DNA from: Myxococcales bacterium
GTDB taxonomy: Bacteria > Myxococcota_A > Polyangia > Polyangiales > Ga0077539
DNA length: 64,000 bases
Direction: 5' to 3'
Assembly: GCA_016793325.1 (NCBI GenBank)
Contig: JAEUKI010000052.1
Location: 372,001-436,000 of the forward strand
Of the stretch, positions 25,711 through 32,449 are shown in pieces. The notes under the pieces were generated by a model, which saw nothing but the letters and a program-made list of their open reading frames with translations, ran no database searches and was not told where the DNA came from. Each line of letters opens with the position of its first letter. The first letter of the stretch is position 1. The position numbers were made by a program, and so were the translations under genes.

Positions 25711-26291
25711 GTGACACCGTACGCCTTTCGAAGCGCTGCGAGCGCTCTATGCAAGATGACGTCGAAGTTGCCAACCGTCACGCCCATCGCCTCCGCGCAC
25801 TCTTCGCGGGAGCGCTCTTCGAGCACTCGAAGCTCGACCGCGCGTCGGTATCGTTCGTTGAGCGTCGAGAGCGCTCGCTCGAGCTGGCCTCGGGCGACGT
25901 CGCGCTCTTGCCGCTCGATCAGCGCCTCGTCGGCGCCTGCGTGGTGCATCGGCGCGACGGTGTTCGCGTGGGTCTCGAGGTTTTGTTCGAATTTCGTGCG
26001 GCGCTGTCGGGCCCGCGCGCGGTCGATCACGAGGTTGATCGCGATCTGCCGAAGCCAGGGATAGAAGCCTGCGCCCGTCCAGCGAAAGCTCTCGAGCCGC
26101 TCGACCGCGCGCGAGAGCGTGTCGCGGAGCACTTCGTCCGCGTCCGCCGCGTTGCCGACGCGCGGGAGGATCACCGCGCTGTACAGCGGCCGCGCGAAGC
26201 GCTCGAGCAGCGCGCGAACGGACGCGCCGTCGCCGCGCTGGGCAGCTTCGACGAGCGCACGCTCCTCGGCACTCTCGGGTCGCTCGGTCAT
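25707..26291 (-). CDS. ECF-type RNA polymerase sigma factor
   Basis: The product has 194 residues from the ATG at 26291 (MTERPESAEERALVEAAQRGD), the typical ECF length; upstream ATGs at 26417 and 26447 would add a non-conserved 42-52 residue extension and lack a convincing ribosome binding site. Region 2 is EERALVEAAQRGDGASVRALLERFARPLY through FYPWLRQIAINLVIDRAR, and region 4 is ALSTLNERYRRAVELRVLEERSREECAEAMGV (helix-turn-helix). It leads a four-gene overlapping operon and is divergent to the IPT/TIG gene, with a 14-bp palindrome between them. The start is the uncertain part. Confidence 0.85.
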   Translation of the reverse strand: MTERPESAEERALVEAAQRGDGASVRALLERFARPLYSAVILPRVGNAADADEVLRDTLSRAVERLESFRWTGAGFYPWLRQIAINLVIDRARARQRRTKFEQNLETHANTVAPMHHAGADEALIERQERDVARGQLERALSTLNERYRRAVELRVLEERSREECAEAMGVTVGNFDVILHRALAALRKAYGVT

Positions 26292-26485
26292 CGCGATGGT
26301 CCACGGCAGAGCGAGCGCGACCTCGCCCCTCGGCGCGGCAAGATACGGAAGTTCGGCGAAGTTCGCGAAGAACTCGCTCGTCCTTTCGTCCAAGGCGCTG
26401 ATGCAAACCGTTCGCATGCCCCATGAACGCCCGTCCCCTGGCAGCACTTACAGCCACCCGGCGACAGAACCGGCCACGCAGGCCC

Positions 26486-26499
26486 TTTCTTGCAAGAAA
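26486..26499. promoter_or_regulatory. Perfect 14-bp palindrome in divergent intergenic region
   Basis: TTTCTTGCAAGAAA is a perfect 14-bp inverted repeat with no spacer, AT-rich in a high-GC background, placed between the ECF sigma gene and the IPT/TIG gene and 30 bp before the latter's ATG. Position and symmetry suggest a dimeric transcription factor operator shared by both promoters. There is no trailing T-run, so it is unlikely to be a terminator. Confidence 0.55.
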
Positions 26500-26529
26500 C
26501 CCGGCGATGGGACTACCACCCACGGCGCG

Positions 26530-28710
26530 ATGACCCTGCGCGCTACTCCGAGGATTTCTGGGATCTCTGTGCTGCTCGCGACCCTCGCGGTCTCGTCGAG
26601 CGCGGCTGTGACCGTGGCCCCTTCGGTCGCGGTCGCGCAGGCGCGCGCGATGATCGAGCACATTTCACCTACGTCGGGCCCGCCCGGAACGCGCGTCACG
26701 ATCACGGGACGAAACTTTCGCTCCACCGCGCAGGTGCTCTTCAACGATCGCGCCGTCGAGCCCGCCGAGCGGCGACCCGAGCGGATCGTGGTGGTTGTTC
26801 CCGCGAACGCGCAGCCGGGACGATTCGTCGTGCGGCACGGAACAGACGAGGTCGAGAGCGAAGTGTTTCGCATCACCGAGGCCGCGCCCGCGCCGCGCGT
26901 GACAGGGATCGAGCCCGGAAGCGCCGCGCCCGGCAGCGAGGTCGTGATCCGCGGCGAGAACTTCGGCGCGCGTCCGACGGACAACAACGTTCGTATCGGC
27001 GCGCTGCCGATGATCGTTCGAAACGCCGAGCCGACGACGCTCCGCGTGATCGTGCCCGACGGCGCGCGCACAGGGACGATCACCGTTCGAACCTCGGGCG
27101 GCGAGGCGACGACGCCCGCGCTCACCGTCGCGGACCGCGTCGGCATTCGCGAGTTCTCTCCGACCGCAGCAGCCCCTGGCCAGCGCGTGATCCTTCGAGG
27201 GACGGGCTTCGGCGCCGACGCGCAGGCCAATCGCGTCACGATCGGAACGCGGCCCGTGCGCATCCTTCGCGCGAGCACGACGGAGATCGAGTTCGAAGTT
27301 CCGCGCGATCAAACGCAAGGCGGAACGATCTCGGTGATCGTCCCCGGCGCGGGCCGCTTCGAGACGGGCGCGTCGCTCCGTGTCGCGCCTGCTCCCGTCG
27401 TCGCCTCGGTCGAGCCCGCGCAAGGCGCCCCCGGCGCGCGGATCACCTTTCGCGGCGAGCGCTTCGGAAGCGACCCTGGCGCGCTCCGCGTGTTGCTCGG
27501 CGAGACCGTCGCGCGCGTCGTCTCGGTCACGCCCGACACCGCCGTCGTCGAAGTGCCTCGCGGCGCAGGCTCGGGGCGTTGGCACCTCTCGGTGGGCGGC
27601 ATCGGACCAGTGGATTCGCCCACGGATTTTCGTGTGCTCGAGGCGGTCGCGATCGCCGGCTTCACGCCCGGCGCGGGTGACGTCGGCGATCGGATCTCGA
27701 TTCAGGGAACGGGCTTCTCGCCGACCCTCGCGGAGAACACCGTTCGCATCGGGCAAGTCCCCGCGCGCGTCGTGAGCGTCGGCGGCCGCGAGCTCGTCGT
27801 CGAAGTGCCGGAGGGCGCGCGATCGGGGCAGTTCACCGTGGCGGTCGCGGGCAACGGCGAGGCGCGCGCGCGACAGCCCTTCATGGTCACGCTGCGACCG
27901 CGCATCACGGCGCTCGATCCGCCTGCGGGAATCCTGGGAACGCGCGTCACGCTGCGCGGACAGAATTTTCCCGCGGACCGCGCGCTCGTCCAAGTGCGGC
28001 TCAACGACGTCGATCTGCCGGTCGAGAGCGTCACCCGCGAAGCGATCGTCGTGACCGTGCCCACCCAAGGCCTCCAGCCGGGGCCCGCGCGCTTCTCGAT
28101 CGTCGCGCGATTGCAGGGAACCGGTCGCGCGCCGATGGACTGGGTCGTGCTCGTTCCGTCGCGCATCACCGCGCTCGAGCCCGCGGCGGGTCCCGTCGGA
28201 TCTCGCGTGACCATCCGCGGCGAGGGCTTCGAGACCGACGCGCGTCGGGTCAATCTCACGCTCAACGGTCAAGCGATTCGACCCACGTCCGTGAGCACCA
28301 CGGCGATCGAGTTCACCGTTCCACGCAACGGGACGAGCGGTGAGGTCGCGATCGAGACCGAAGGTCGTCAGCGCGCGGTCTCGCCGTTTCGCGTGACCGT
28401 TCCGCCGGTCGTCAACGGAGTGGCCCCCGCGCAAGGCGCGGTCGGCGCGCGACTCACCATCAACGGCAACAACTTCGGCGTCGACGCCGCCGCCGTCACC
28501 GTCCACATCGGAACGACGCAAGCCACCGTGAGCGTCGTCACGCCGCGCCAGATCATCGCTCAGGTCCCCGAGGGCGCGCTCACCGGTCGCGTGATCGTGC
28601 GTGTGCGCGATCAGGGCGAGGCGCAGAGCGCTCGCGATTTTCGTGTGTCGGGATCGCCTCGCGCGACGCCCGCCGCCGGCGCGGACGCAGGCGCGCCCGA
28701 CGCGCGCTGA
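26530..28710 (+). CDS. Secreted protein of eight IPT/TIG immunoglobulin-like domains
   Basis: The product has 726 residues from the ATG at 26530 (MTLRATPRISGISVLL); the ORF extends upstream to 26119, but the signal peptide fixes the start. After the signal, eight ~80-90-residue modules follow, each opening with an IxxxxPxxGxxGxxVTIxGxxF motif (ISPTSGPPGTRVTITG, IEPGSAAPGSEVVIRG, FSPTAAAPGQRVILRG, VEPAQGAPGARITFRG, FTPGAGDVGDRISIQG, LDPPAGILGTRVTLRG, LEPAAGPVGSRVTIRG, VAPAQGAVGARLTING). This is the IPT/TIG fold, common in extracellular adhesins and receptors. No C-terminal anchor or catalytic domain is visible. It lies divergent to the ECF operon. Confidence 0.85.
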   Translation: MTLRATPRISGISVLLATLAVSSSAAVTVAPSVAVAQARAMIEHISPTSGPPGTRVTITGRNFRSTAQVLFNDRAVEPAERRPERIVVVVPANAQPGRFVVRHGTDEVESEVFRITEAAPAPRVTGIEPGSAAPGSEVVIRGENFGARPTDNNVRIGALPMIVRNAEPTTLRVIVPDGARTGTITVRTSGGEATTPALTVADRVGIREFSPTAAAPGQRVILRGTGFGADAQANRVTIGTRPVRILRASTTEIEFEVPRDQTQGGTISVIVPGAGRFETGASLRVAPAPVVASVEPAQGAPGARITFRGERFGSDPGALRVLLGETVARVVSVTPDTAVVEVPRGAGSGRWHLSVGGIGPVDSPTDFRVLEAVAIAGFTPGAGDVGDRISIQGTGFSPTLAENTVRIGQVPARVVSVGGRELVVEVPEGARSGQFTVAVAGNGEARARQPFMVTLRPRITALDPPAGILGTRVTLRGQNFPADRALVQVRLNDVDLPVESVTREAIVVTVPTQGLQPGPARFSIVARLQGTGRAPMDWVVLVPSRITALEPAAGPVGSRVTIRGEGFETDARRVNLTLNGQAIRPTSVSTTAIEFTVPRNGTSGEVAIETEGRQRAVSPFRVTVPPVVNGVAPAQGAVGARLTINGNNFGVDAAAVTVHIGTTQATVSVVTPRQIIAQVPEGALTGRVIVRVRDQGEAQSARDFRVSGSPRATPAAGADAGAPDAR

Positions 28711-28746
28711 GCGGCGCAGAACCACAGCGCTCGAGCGCACACACAA

Positions 28747-29472
28747 TCAACGGTCCTCCGCGCGGCGCGCGACGAACACCTTGTACTGCAGCGACAAGAA
28801 GATCGCCTTCGCTGCCTCGAAGCCGGCGCGCGCGAGCATCTCGTGCAGCGCCCCGTCGGACGCGACGGGCTTCATGAGCGAGAACATCGCGCGGCGCCGC
28901 GCGAGGTCGTCCATCGCGACGCCGAGGGCGCGCAAGCGGCGCAGCTCGATGTCGACGAGCACAGGGTCCATCCCGACCCTGCAGCCGATCACGAGAGGCG
29001 CTCCGGGCCGGATCCGCCTCGCGACCTCGCGCAGCAGCGCTTCTCGCGCGCCGTCGCCGTCGACGTGGTGCAGGACGCCCATCATTTGTGCGCCGTCGAA
29101 GGGCGGTCCGTCGGGCAGCTCGCTGAGCTCGCCCACGTGAAGCCGCGTTCGCGAGGTGAGCCCCGCGGCGTCGAGCCGGGCGCGCGCCACGTCGATCATG
29201 GCGCCCGAAGGATCGACGCCGGTGAACTGCCAGCGGTCGACCGCGAAGCGCGCGTACGGAGCGAGCTCCGCGCCCGTTCCGACGCCGACGAAGAGCAAGG
29301 ACGCGTCCCCCTCGCCGTCGAGCGCCGACGCGATCGCGCTCGCGCCGAGCTCGTACGCCACAGCGCTCCCTGCTAGCGCGATGGCGGCGTTGGCGTCGTA
29401 GTGTCGTGCGCGGTCTTCGCCGAAGGCGTGCGCGTGGCGGTGCTGGTCGTCTGCAGCGTGGTCCCGATTCAT
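28747..29472 (-). CDS. SAM-dependent methyltransferase
   Basis: The product has 241 residues from the ATG at 29472 (MNRDHAADDQHRHAH...); the ORF extends to 29604, but that start gives an untidy Arg-rich extension. Class I methyltransferase motifs are visible: motif I LLFVGVGTGAELAPYA, acidic motif II FTGVDPSGAMIDVA, and motif IV region AQMMGVLHHV, with a C-terminal family-typical region. It is a small-molecule or protein methyltransferase of unknown substrate. It converges on the IPT/TIG gene with a 36-bp gap. Confidence 0.8.
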   Translation of the reverse strand: MNRDHAADDQHRHAHAFGEDRARHYDANAAIALAGSAVAYELGASAIASALDGEGDASLLFVGVGTGAELAPYARFAVDRWQFTGVDPSGAMIDVARARLDAAGLTSRTRLHVGELSELPDGPPFDGAQMMGVLHHVDGDGAREALLREVARRIRPGAPLVIGCRVGMDPVLVDIELRRLRALGVAMDDLARRRAMFSLMKPVASDGALHEMLARAGFEAAKAIFLSLQYKVFVARRAEDR

Positions 29473-29735
29473 GACTGCTCCTCGCGCGACGAAGTGCGTC
29501 ACGCACGCCGCGCACTCTGCGCGGGTGGACCGATGCGCGACAGGGCGCCCGTTGCGGTGCGATCGGCGGATCTTTCGATCGTCGTCGGCGAAGGCCGAGC
29601 GCACGGGCGCTTTTGTGCGAGTGTGGCGAGAATGCGCGGCGCCGCTTCGCTAGCGAAATTCCAGCTTCAACTCGCGTGCTGCGAATTCGCACATCGATCG
29701 TGATCCGCGCGCCCGCCTGCGCGGCTGCGTCGGTC

Positions 29736-29751
29736 TGGCACTGCGACTGCA
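29736..29751 (+). promoter_or_regulatory. Sigma-54-type -24/-12 promoter for the GlsB-like gene
   Basis: TGGCACtgcgaCTGCA contains the invariant GG-N10-GC spacing (GG 29737-29738, GC 29749-29750) and matches TGGCAC-N5-TTGCA at 10 of 11 fixed positions. It sits ~85 bp before the stress-membrane gene start; a transcript from ~29762 would carry a ~74-nt leader. No enhancer site was identified. Confidence 0.6.
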
Positions 29752-29761
29752 ATGTCCTTCG

Positions 29762-29773
29762 ACGAACGTTCGT
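29762..29773. promoter_or_regulatory. Perfect 12-bp palindrome near predicted +1
   Basis: ACGAACGTTCGT is perfectly self-complementary and lies 11 bp after the GC of the sigma-54-like promoter, at or just after the expected transcription start. It may be a repressor operator. No named regulator is assigned. Confidence 0.45.
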
Positions 29774-29835
29774 GAGCGGCTCGTGTTCGAGCTCGTTCGC
29801 GATGCAACAAAGCGACGTTCTCGAGGAGTAGCACC

Positions 29836-30114
29836 ATGATCTCTGTCATCGTTTGGCTCGTGATGGGCGCGTTGGTCGGCTGGGTCGCGAGCCTGCTCAT
29901 GAAGACCGACGGATCGCAGGGAACGATCCTCAACATCGTCGTCGGCATCGTCGGCGGCGCGCTCGGCGGCGTCCTGTTTCGCTTCTTCGGCTTCTCCGGC
30001 GCCAACATCAACGAAGGGATCTCGATCTACTCGTTCGTCGTCTCGGTGATCGGCGCGATCGCGCTGCTCGGCGTCGTCTTGGCGATCCGCAAGACCGTCG
30101 CGCGACCGATTTGA
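29836..30114 (+). CDS. GlsB/YeaQ/YmgE-family stress membrane protein
   Basis: The product has 92 residues, hydrophobic, with three segments: ISVIVWLVMGALVGWVASLL, TILNIVVGIVGGALGGVLFRF and SFVVSVIGAIALLGVVLAI. The GWVASLLMKTD and GIVGGxLGG motifs are those of the transglycosylase-associated/YeaQ family of small stress-induced inner-membrane proteins. GAGGAG lies 7 nt upstream of the ATG. A sigma-54-like promoter ~85 bp upstream suggests nitrogen or developmental control. Molecular function of the family is unknown. Confidence 0.82.
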   Translation: MISVIVWLVMGALVGWVASLLMKTDGSQGTILNIVVGIVGGALGGVLFRFFGFSGANINEGISIYSFVVSVIGAIALLGVVLAIRKTVARPI

Positions 30115-30196
30115 CTGAGTTCCGCGTGACAGGACACGAGCGCCCGGTCGCCCAAGACCTGCGTCGACCTGAAAATTCGCTGGCGTGTTGCGGCTG

Positions 30197-30209
30197 AGGC
30201 GACTCGCCT
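30197..30209. promoter_or_regulatory. AGGCGA-C-TCGCCT inverted repeat
   Basis: A perfect 6-bp inverted repeat around a single C lies 82 bp after the GlsB-like stop. It could be a terminator hairpin (no U-run) or an operator for the downstream lipoprotein gene. Confidence 0.3.
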
Positions 30210-30265
30210 GTCCGCCGATCAATACGGGAATGCCTGTTTCTTCGACGCGAGGGACTTCACGCACG

Positions 30266-30277
30266 GGGCAATTGCCC
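30266..30277. promoter_or_regulatory. GGGCAATTGCCC palindrome upstream of the small lipoprotein
   Basis: A perfect 12-bp palindrome lies 30 bp before the ATG at 30308 and about 15-20 bp before the AGAGGA ribosome binding site, a position compatible with operator control of the lipoprotein promoter. Confidence 0.42.
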
Positions 30278-30307
30278 GTAAAAGCGCCGTCCTAGAGGAA
30301 TCAGACG

Positions 30308-30589
30308 ATGAACAAGCGAATCAAGGTTCTGGCCGTGGTGCTCCTGGCCGGCGTTCTCGGCGGGCTCGTGCACTGCAACAACTCGAGCAACAACACGGAC
30401 AACACCGGCTCGTCGGGCAACGAGCAGGTCAGCGTCGCGGACTCGGGCGTGACCACGGAAGAAGACGTGCAGGCCGTGCAGGCGACGGAGCCTGTGGACT
30501 CGGGCGTTCCCCCGGAGGACACCGGCGTCGCGCCGGTCGACACCGGCGTGGACACCGGCGTCGACACTGGCGTTCGTCGCCGTCGCTAA
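30308..30589 (+). CDS. Small Asp/Val/Thr-rich lipoprotein
   Basis: The product has 93 residues. MNKRIKVLAVVLLAGVLGGLVHC is a strong signal with an LVHC lipobox, and the mature part is almost entirely low complexity (NNSSNNTDN, then DSGV, DTGVAPVDTGVDTGVDTGV, ending RRRR). The sequence has the character of the extended tether seen on several larger lipoproteins in this window, without a domain attached. It may be a spacer-only lipoprotein or a truncated gene. Good AGAGGA ribosome binding site ~9 nt before the ATG. Confidence 0.7.
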   Translation: MNKRIKVLAVVLLAGVLGGLVHCNNSSNNTDNTGSSGNEQVSVADSGVTTEEDVQAVQATEPVDSGVPPEDTGVAPVDTGVDTGVDTGVRRRR

Positions 30590-30641
30590 CGCTGCGCACG
30601 CGCTTCGGGGGGAGCGCGTCGCGAACACACGAGGGGGGAGC

Positions 30642-31364
30642 TCACTCGAGCGAGTCGAGCTCGACTCGTTCGGGGCACACAATTTCAATCGCTCCGTCGA
30701 TGTCCAGGCCCGGAACGAAGTACCCGAGCGCCAGCACCGCGCGGAGCTCCTTCGGCGTCGCCGCGCTGAGCGCGTGCTCGATCGCTGCCTCGCGCATCGC
30801 TTCGAGCTCTTCGTCGCCGAGCGCGCGCCAGTGCACCCCGTGGCTGGCGTCGCCGAAGTGCTCTCTCGCGAGCGCCTCGGCGCTCGTGGCGTTGTCGATG
30901 TCCGCGGCGATCGCCACGAGCGCGTCCATCGTCGGCGGAAACGAGCTCCACGGCGGCCGCTCGGCCGCGCGAATGTCGAAGCGCCCGCACTGCACGACGA
31001 AGTCGCCGCTGCGCAGCGGTTCTGCCGCTCGAAACGCACGCGACAGCTTGACCGTCCGCGAAGGCCGATAGCGAATCGTGTCCTCGAGCTTCCACACCAA
31101 CACCTGGCTGCCCTCGTCGTGATCGCCGCGCACGTAGCCCATCGGCTCTTCGAGCACTGGCGGTCCCGATCGAAAGCTCCGCGCGTCGCTCTCGAACCAC
31201 GCGTTGGCGATCAGCCCGCGAACCGCGAGCGTCTCCCACGCTTCGCGCGGGTCGGTGAGCTCCGCGATCGCCGCGCGCACCGCGTCGAGTCGGCCTCGAC
31301 TCGGGCGGAGCACGCGTCGCGCGATCGCCTCGCCGTCGCGCGCTCGGTCGAACGCGTCGTCCAT
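30642..31364 (-). CDS. Uncharacterised cytoplasmic protein, last gene of the purL transcript
   Basis: The product has 240 residues from the ATG at 31364; the ORF opens to 32321, but the upstream part overlaps two better genes in another frame. The sequence is soluble and mixed alpha/beta with a distinctive central ERPPWSSFPPTMDALVA segment. I do not recognise a family. It follows the 136-residue protein gene by 38 bp on the same strand and may be co-transcribed with purQ-purL. Confidence 0.62.
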   Translation of the reverse strand: MDDAFDRARDGEAIARRVLRPSRGRLDAVRAAIAELTDPREAWETLAVRGLIANAWFESDARSFRSGPPVLEEPMGYVRGDHDEGSQVLVWKLEDTIRYRPSRTVKLSRAFRAAEPLRSGDFVVQCGRFDIRAAERPPWSSFPPTMDALVAIAADIDNATSAEALAREHFGDASHGVHWRALGDEELEAMREAAIEHALSAATPKELRAVLALGYFVPGLDIDGAIEIVCPERVELDSLE

Positions 31365-31402
31365 CACCCCAGTGTACGCCCGGTCGCGATCGAACGCTGT
31401 CG

Positions 31403-31813
31403 CTACGCGGGCTCGCTCTTCAACACGAGCGCATAGCTGTGCGCCACGATGTCCTTGGTCGCTTCGACGAACTTCTGATCGGTGTTGCTCGTGCGCAGCA
31501 AGATGAGCTCGGCGCCGGGCAACGGCGTTTCGGCGAGCAATTTTGCAGCGTCGCGCACCGCTTGGGGGGCGCTCTCGTCGTGCGCCAACGCGACGACGTG
31601 GTCCATGTACGACCGTCCGTAGCGCTCTTCGGTGACCGCGCCCGCGACCATCGCGGCGTTGATCCCCATGCCCGCGGCGCGACGACACGTGGCCATCCCG
31701 CCCTTTCGGTCGCGGGACGCGTAAGCCGCGTCGGCGCGATCGATCTCTTGCAGCGCGATCTTGATCCATTCGCGCGCGGTGAACCGATAGAGCCAGTGCG
31801 TCGGGTCCTTCAT
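31403..31813 (-). CDS. Small helical protein of unknown function
   Basis: The product has 136 residues and looks alpha-helical (TAREWIKIALQEIDRADAAYASRDRKGG, then ATCRRAAGMGINAAMVAGAV). Its overall look recalls small HEPN-like four-helix proteins, but the RxxxxH signature is not present, so this is only a shape comparison. It begins 6 bp after the stop of the membrane-anchored gene upstream. Function is unknown. Confidence 0.62.
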   Translation of the reverse strand: MKDPTHWLYRFTAREWIKIALQEIDRADAAYASRDRKGGMATCRRAAGMGINAAMVAGAVTEERYGRSYMDHVVALAHDESAPQAVRDAAKLLAETPLPGAELILLRTSNTDQKFVEATKDIVAHSYALVLKSEPA

Positions 31814-31819
31814 CGCGGG

Positions 31820-32413
31820 TTAGTTTCGGCGCACAGGGAGTCGCAGATCCGCGCTGATCGTGGCGCCCGGACGAAGCGTCGGACACGCGCGGGTAAAGCC
31901 AGGCCCGACGGTGCACTGCGCGGTCCATCGCGCGGCGAGGGCGCGCTCTTCGTCGGTGCGCGCGCAGCCGCGGGTGATCACGTCGATCGCCTCGGACATG
32001 GCGCTCGCGATCACCTCGTCGTACCGCGCCGCCACCGCGCGCTCTTTGTAGAACGCGGTGTCGACCTTGAACACGCTCATGCGCTGTTGCGTCGCGCCCT
32101 GCGCCCCGTGGATCGCGAGGTAGATCCGCTCGGGGGTGATCCCGTACTGGAGCGCTGGGATTTGAACGACGAGCGCGTCGTCGTACGTGCGCACCTGCCG
32201 CTGGCCGAAATGCTCGGAGAGCGCTCGCTCGGTGCATCCGCGCTCGATCGTGATGCCCTGCACCGTGACGAGCTCGCTGAACCCGACGCGGCTCGTGTTT
32301 GCGCGGTCGAGCCAGCGCCAACCGACGAGTCCTACGGGGATCGCGAGCGCGCCGGACAACAGAACGAGCCAGACGGCGAGCGTCGGAGAGACCTTTTTGT
32401 CTTGAGCGTTCAT
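31820..32413 (-). CDS. Membrane-anchored protein downstream of purL
   Basis: The product has 197 residues: an N-terminal transmembrane segment (LAVWLVLLSGALAIPVGLVGW, ~12-33) followed by a ~160-residue periplasmic domain with several cysteines (GCTERALSEHF, GCARTDE, QCTVGPGFTRAC). No family recognised. It starts 36 bp downstream of purL on the same strand. Confidence 0.64.
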   Translation of the reverse strand: MNAQDKKVSPTLAVWLVLLSGALAIPVGLVGWRWLDRANTSRVGFSELVTVQGITIERGCTERALSEHFGQRQVRTYDDALVVQIPALQYGITPERIYLAIHGAQGATQQRMSVFKVDTAFYKERAVAARYDEVIASAMSEAIDVITRGCARTDEERALAARWTAQCTVGPGFTRACPTLRPGATISADLRLPVRRN

Positions 32414-32449
32414 CGAGAAATCTGCGGCGTCTTCATAGTGCCAGAGCGC

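Larger units (their letters stand above)
29473..29835. other. 363-bp divergent intergenic region with sigma-54 candidate
   Basis: No protein-coding gene is supported between the methyltransferase and the GlsB-like gene. The right half contains a sigma-54-like promoter (29736-29751) and a perfect 12-bp palindrome (29762-29773); the left half shows nothing I can name. Confidence 0.5.

Noticed and set aside
26665..28746. 693-codon minus-strand ORF opposite the IPT/TIG gene
   Set aside because: It is Arg/Asp/His-rich and periodic because it is the complement of eight repeats; no signal or domain.
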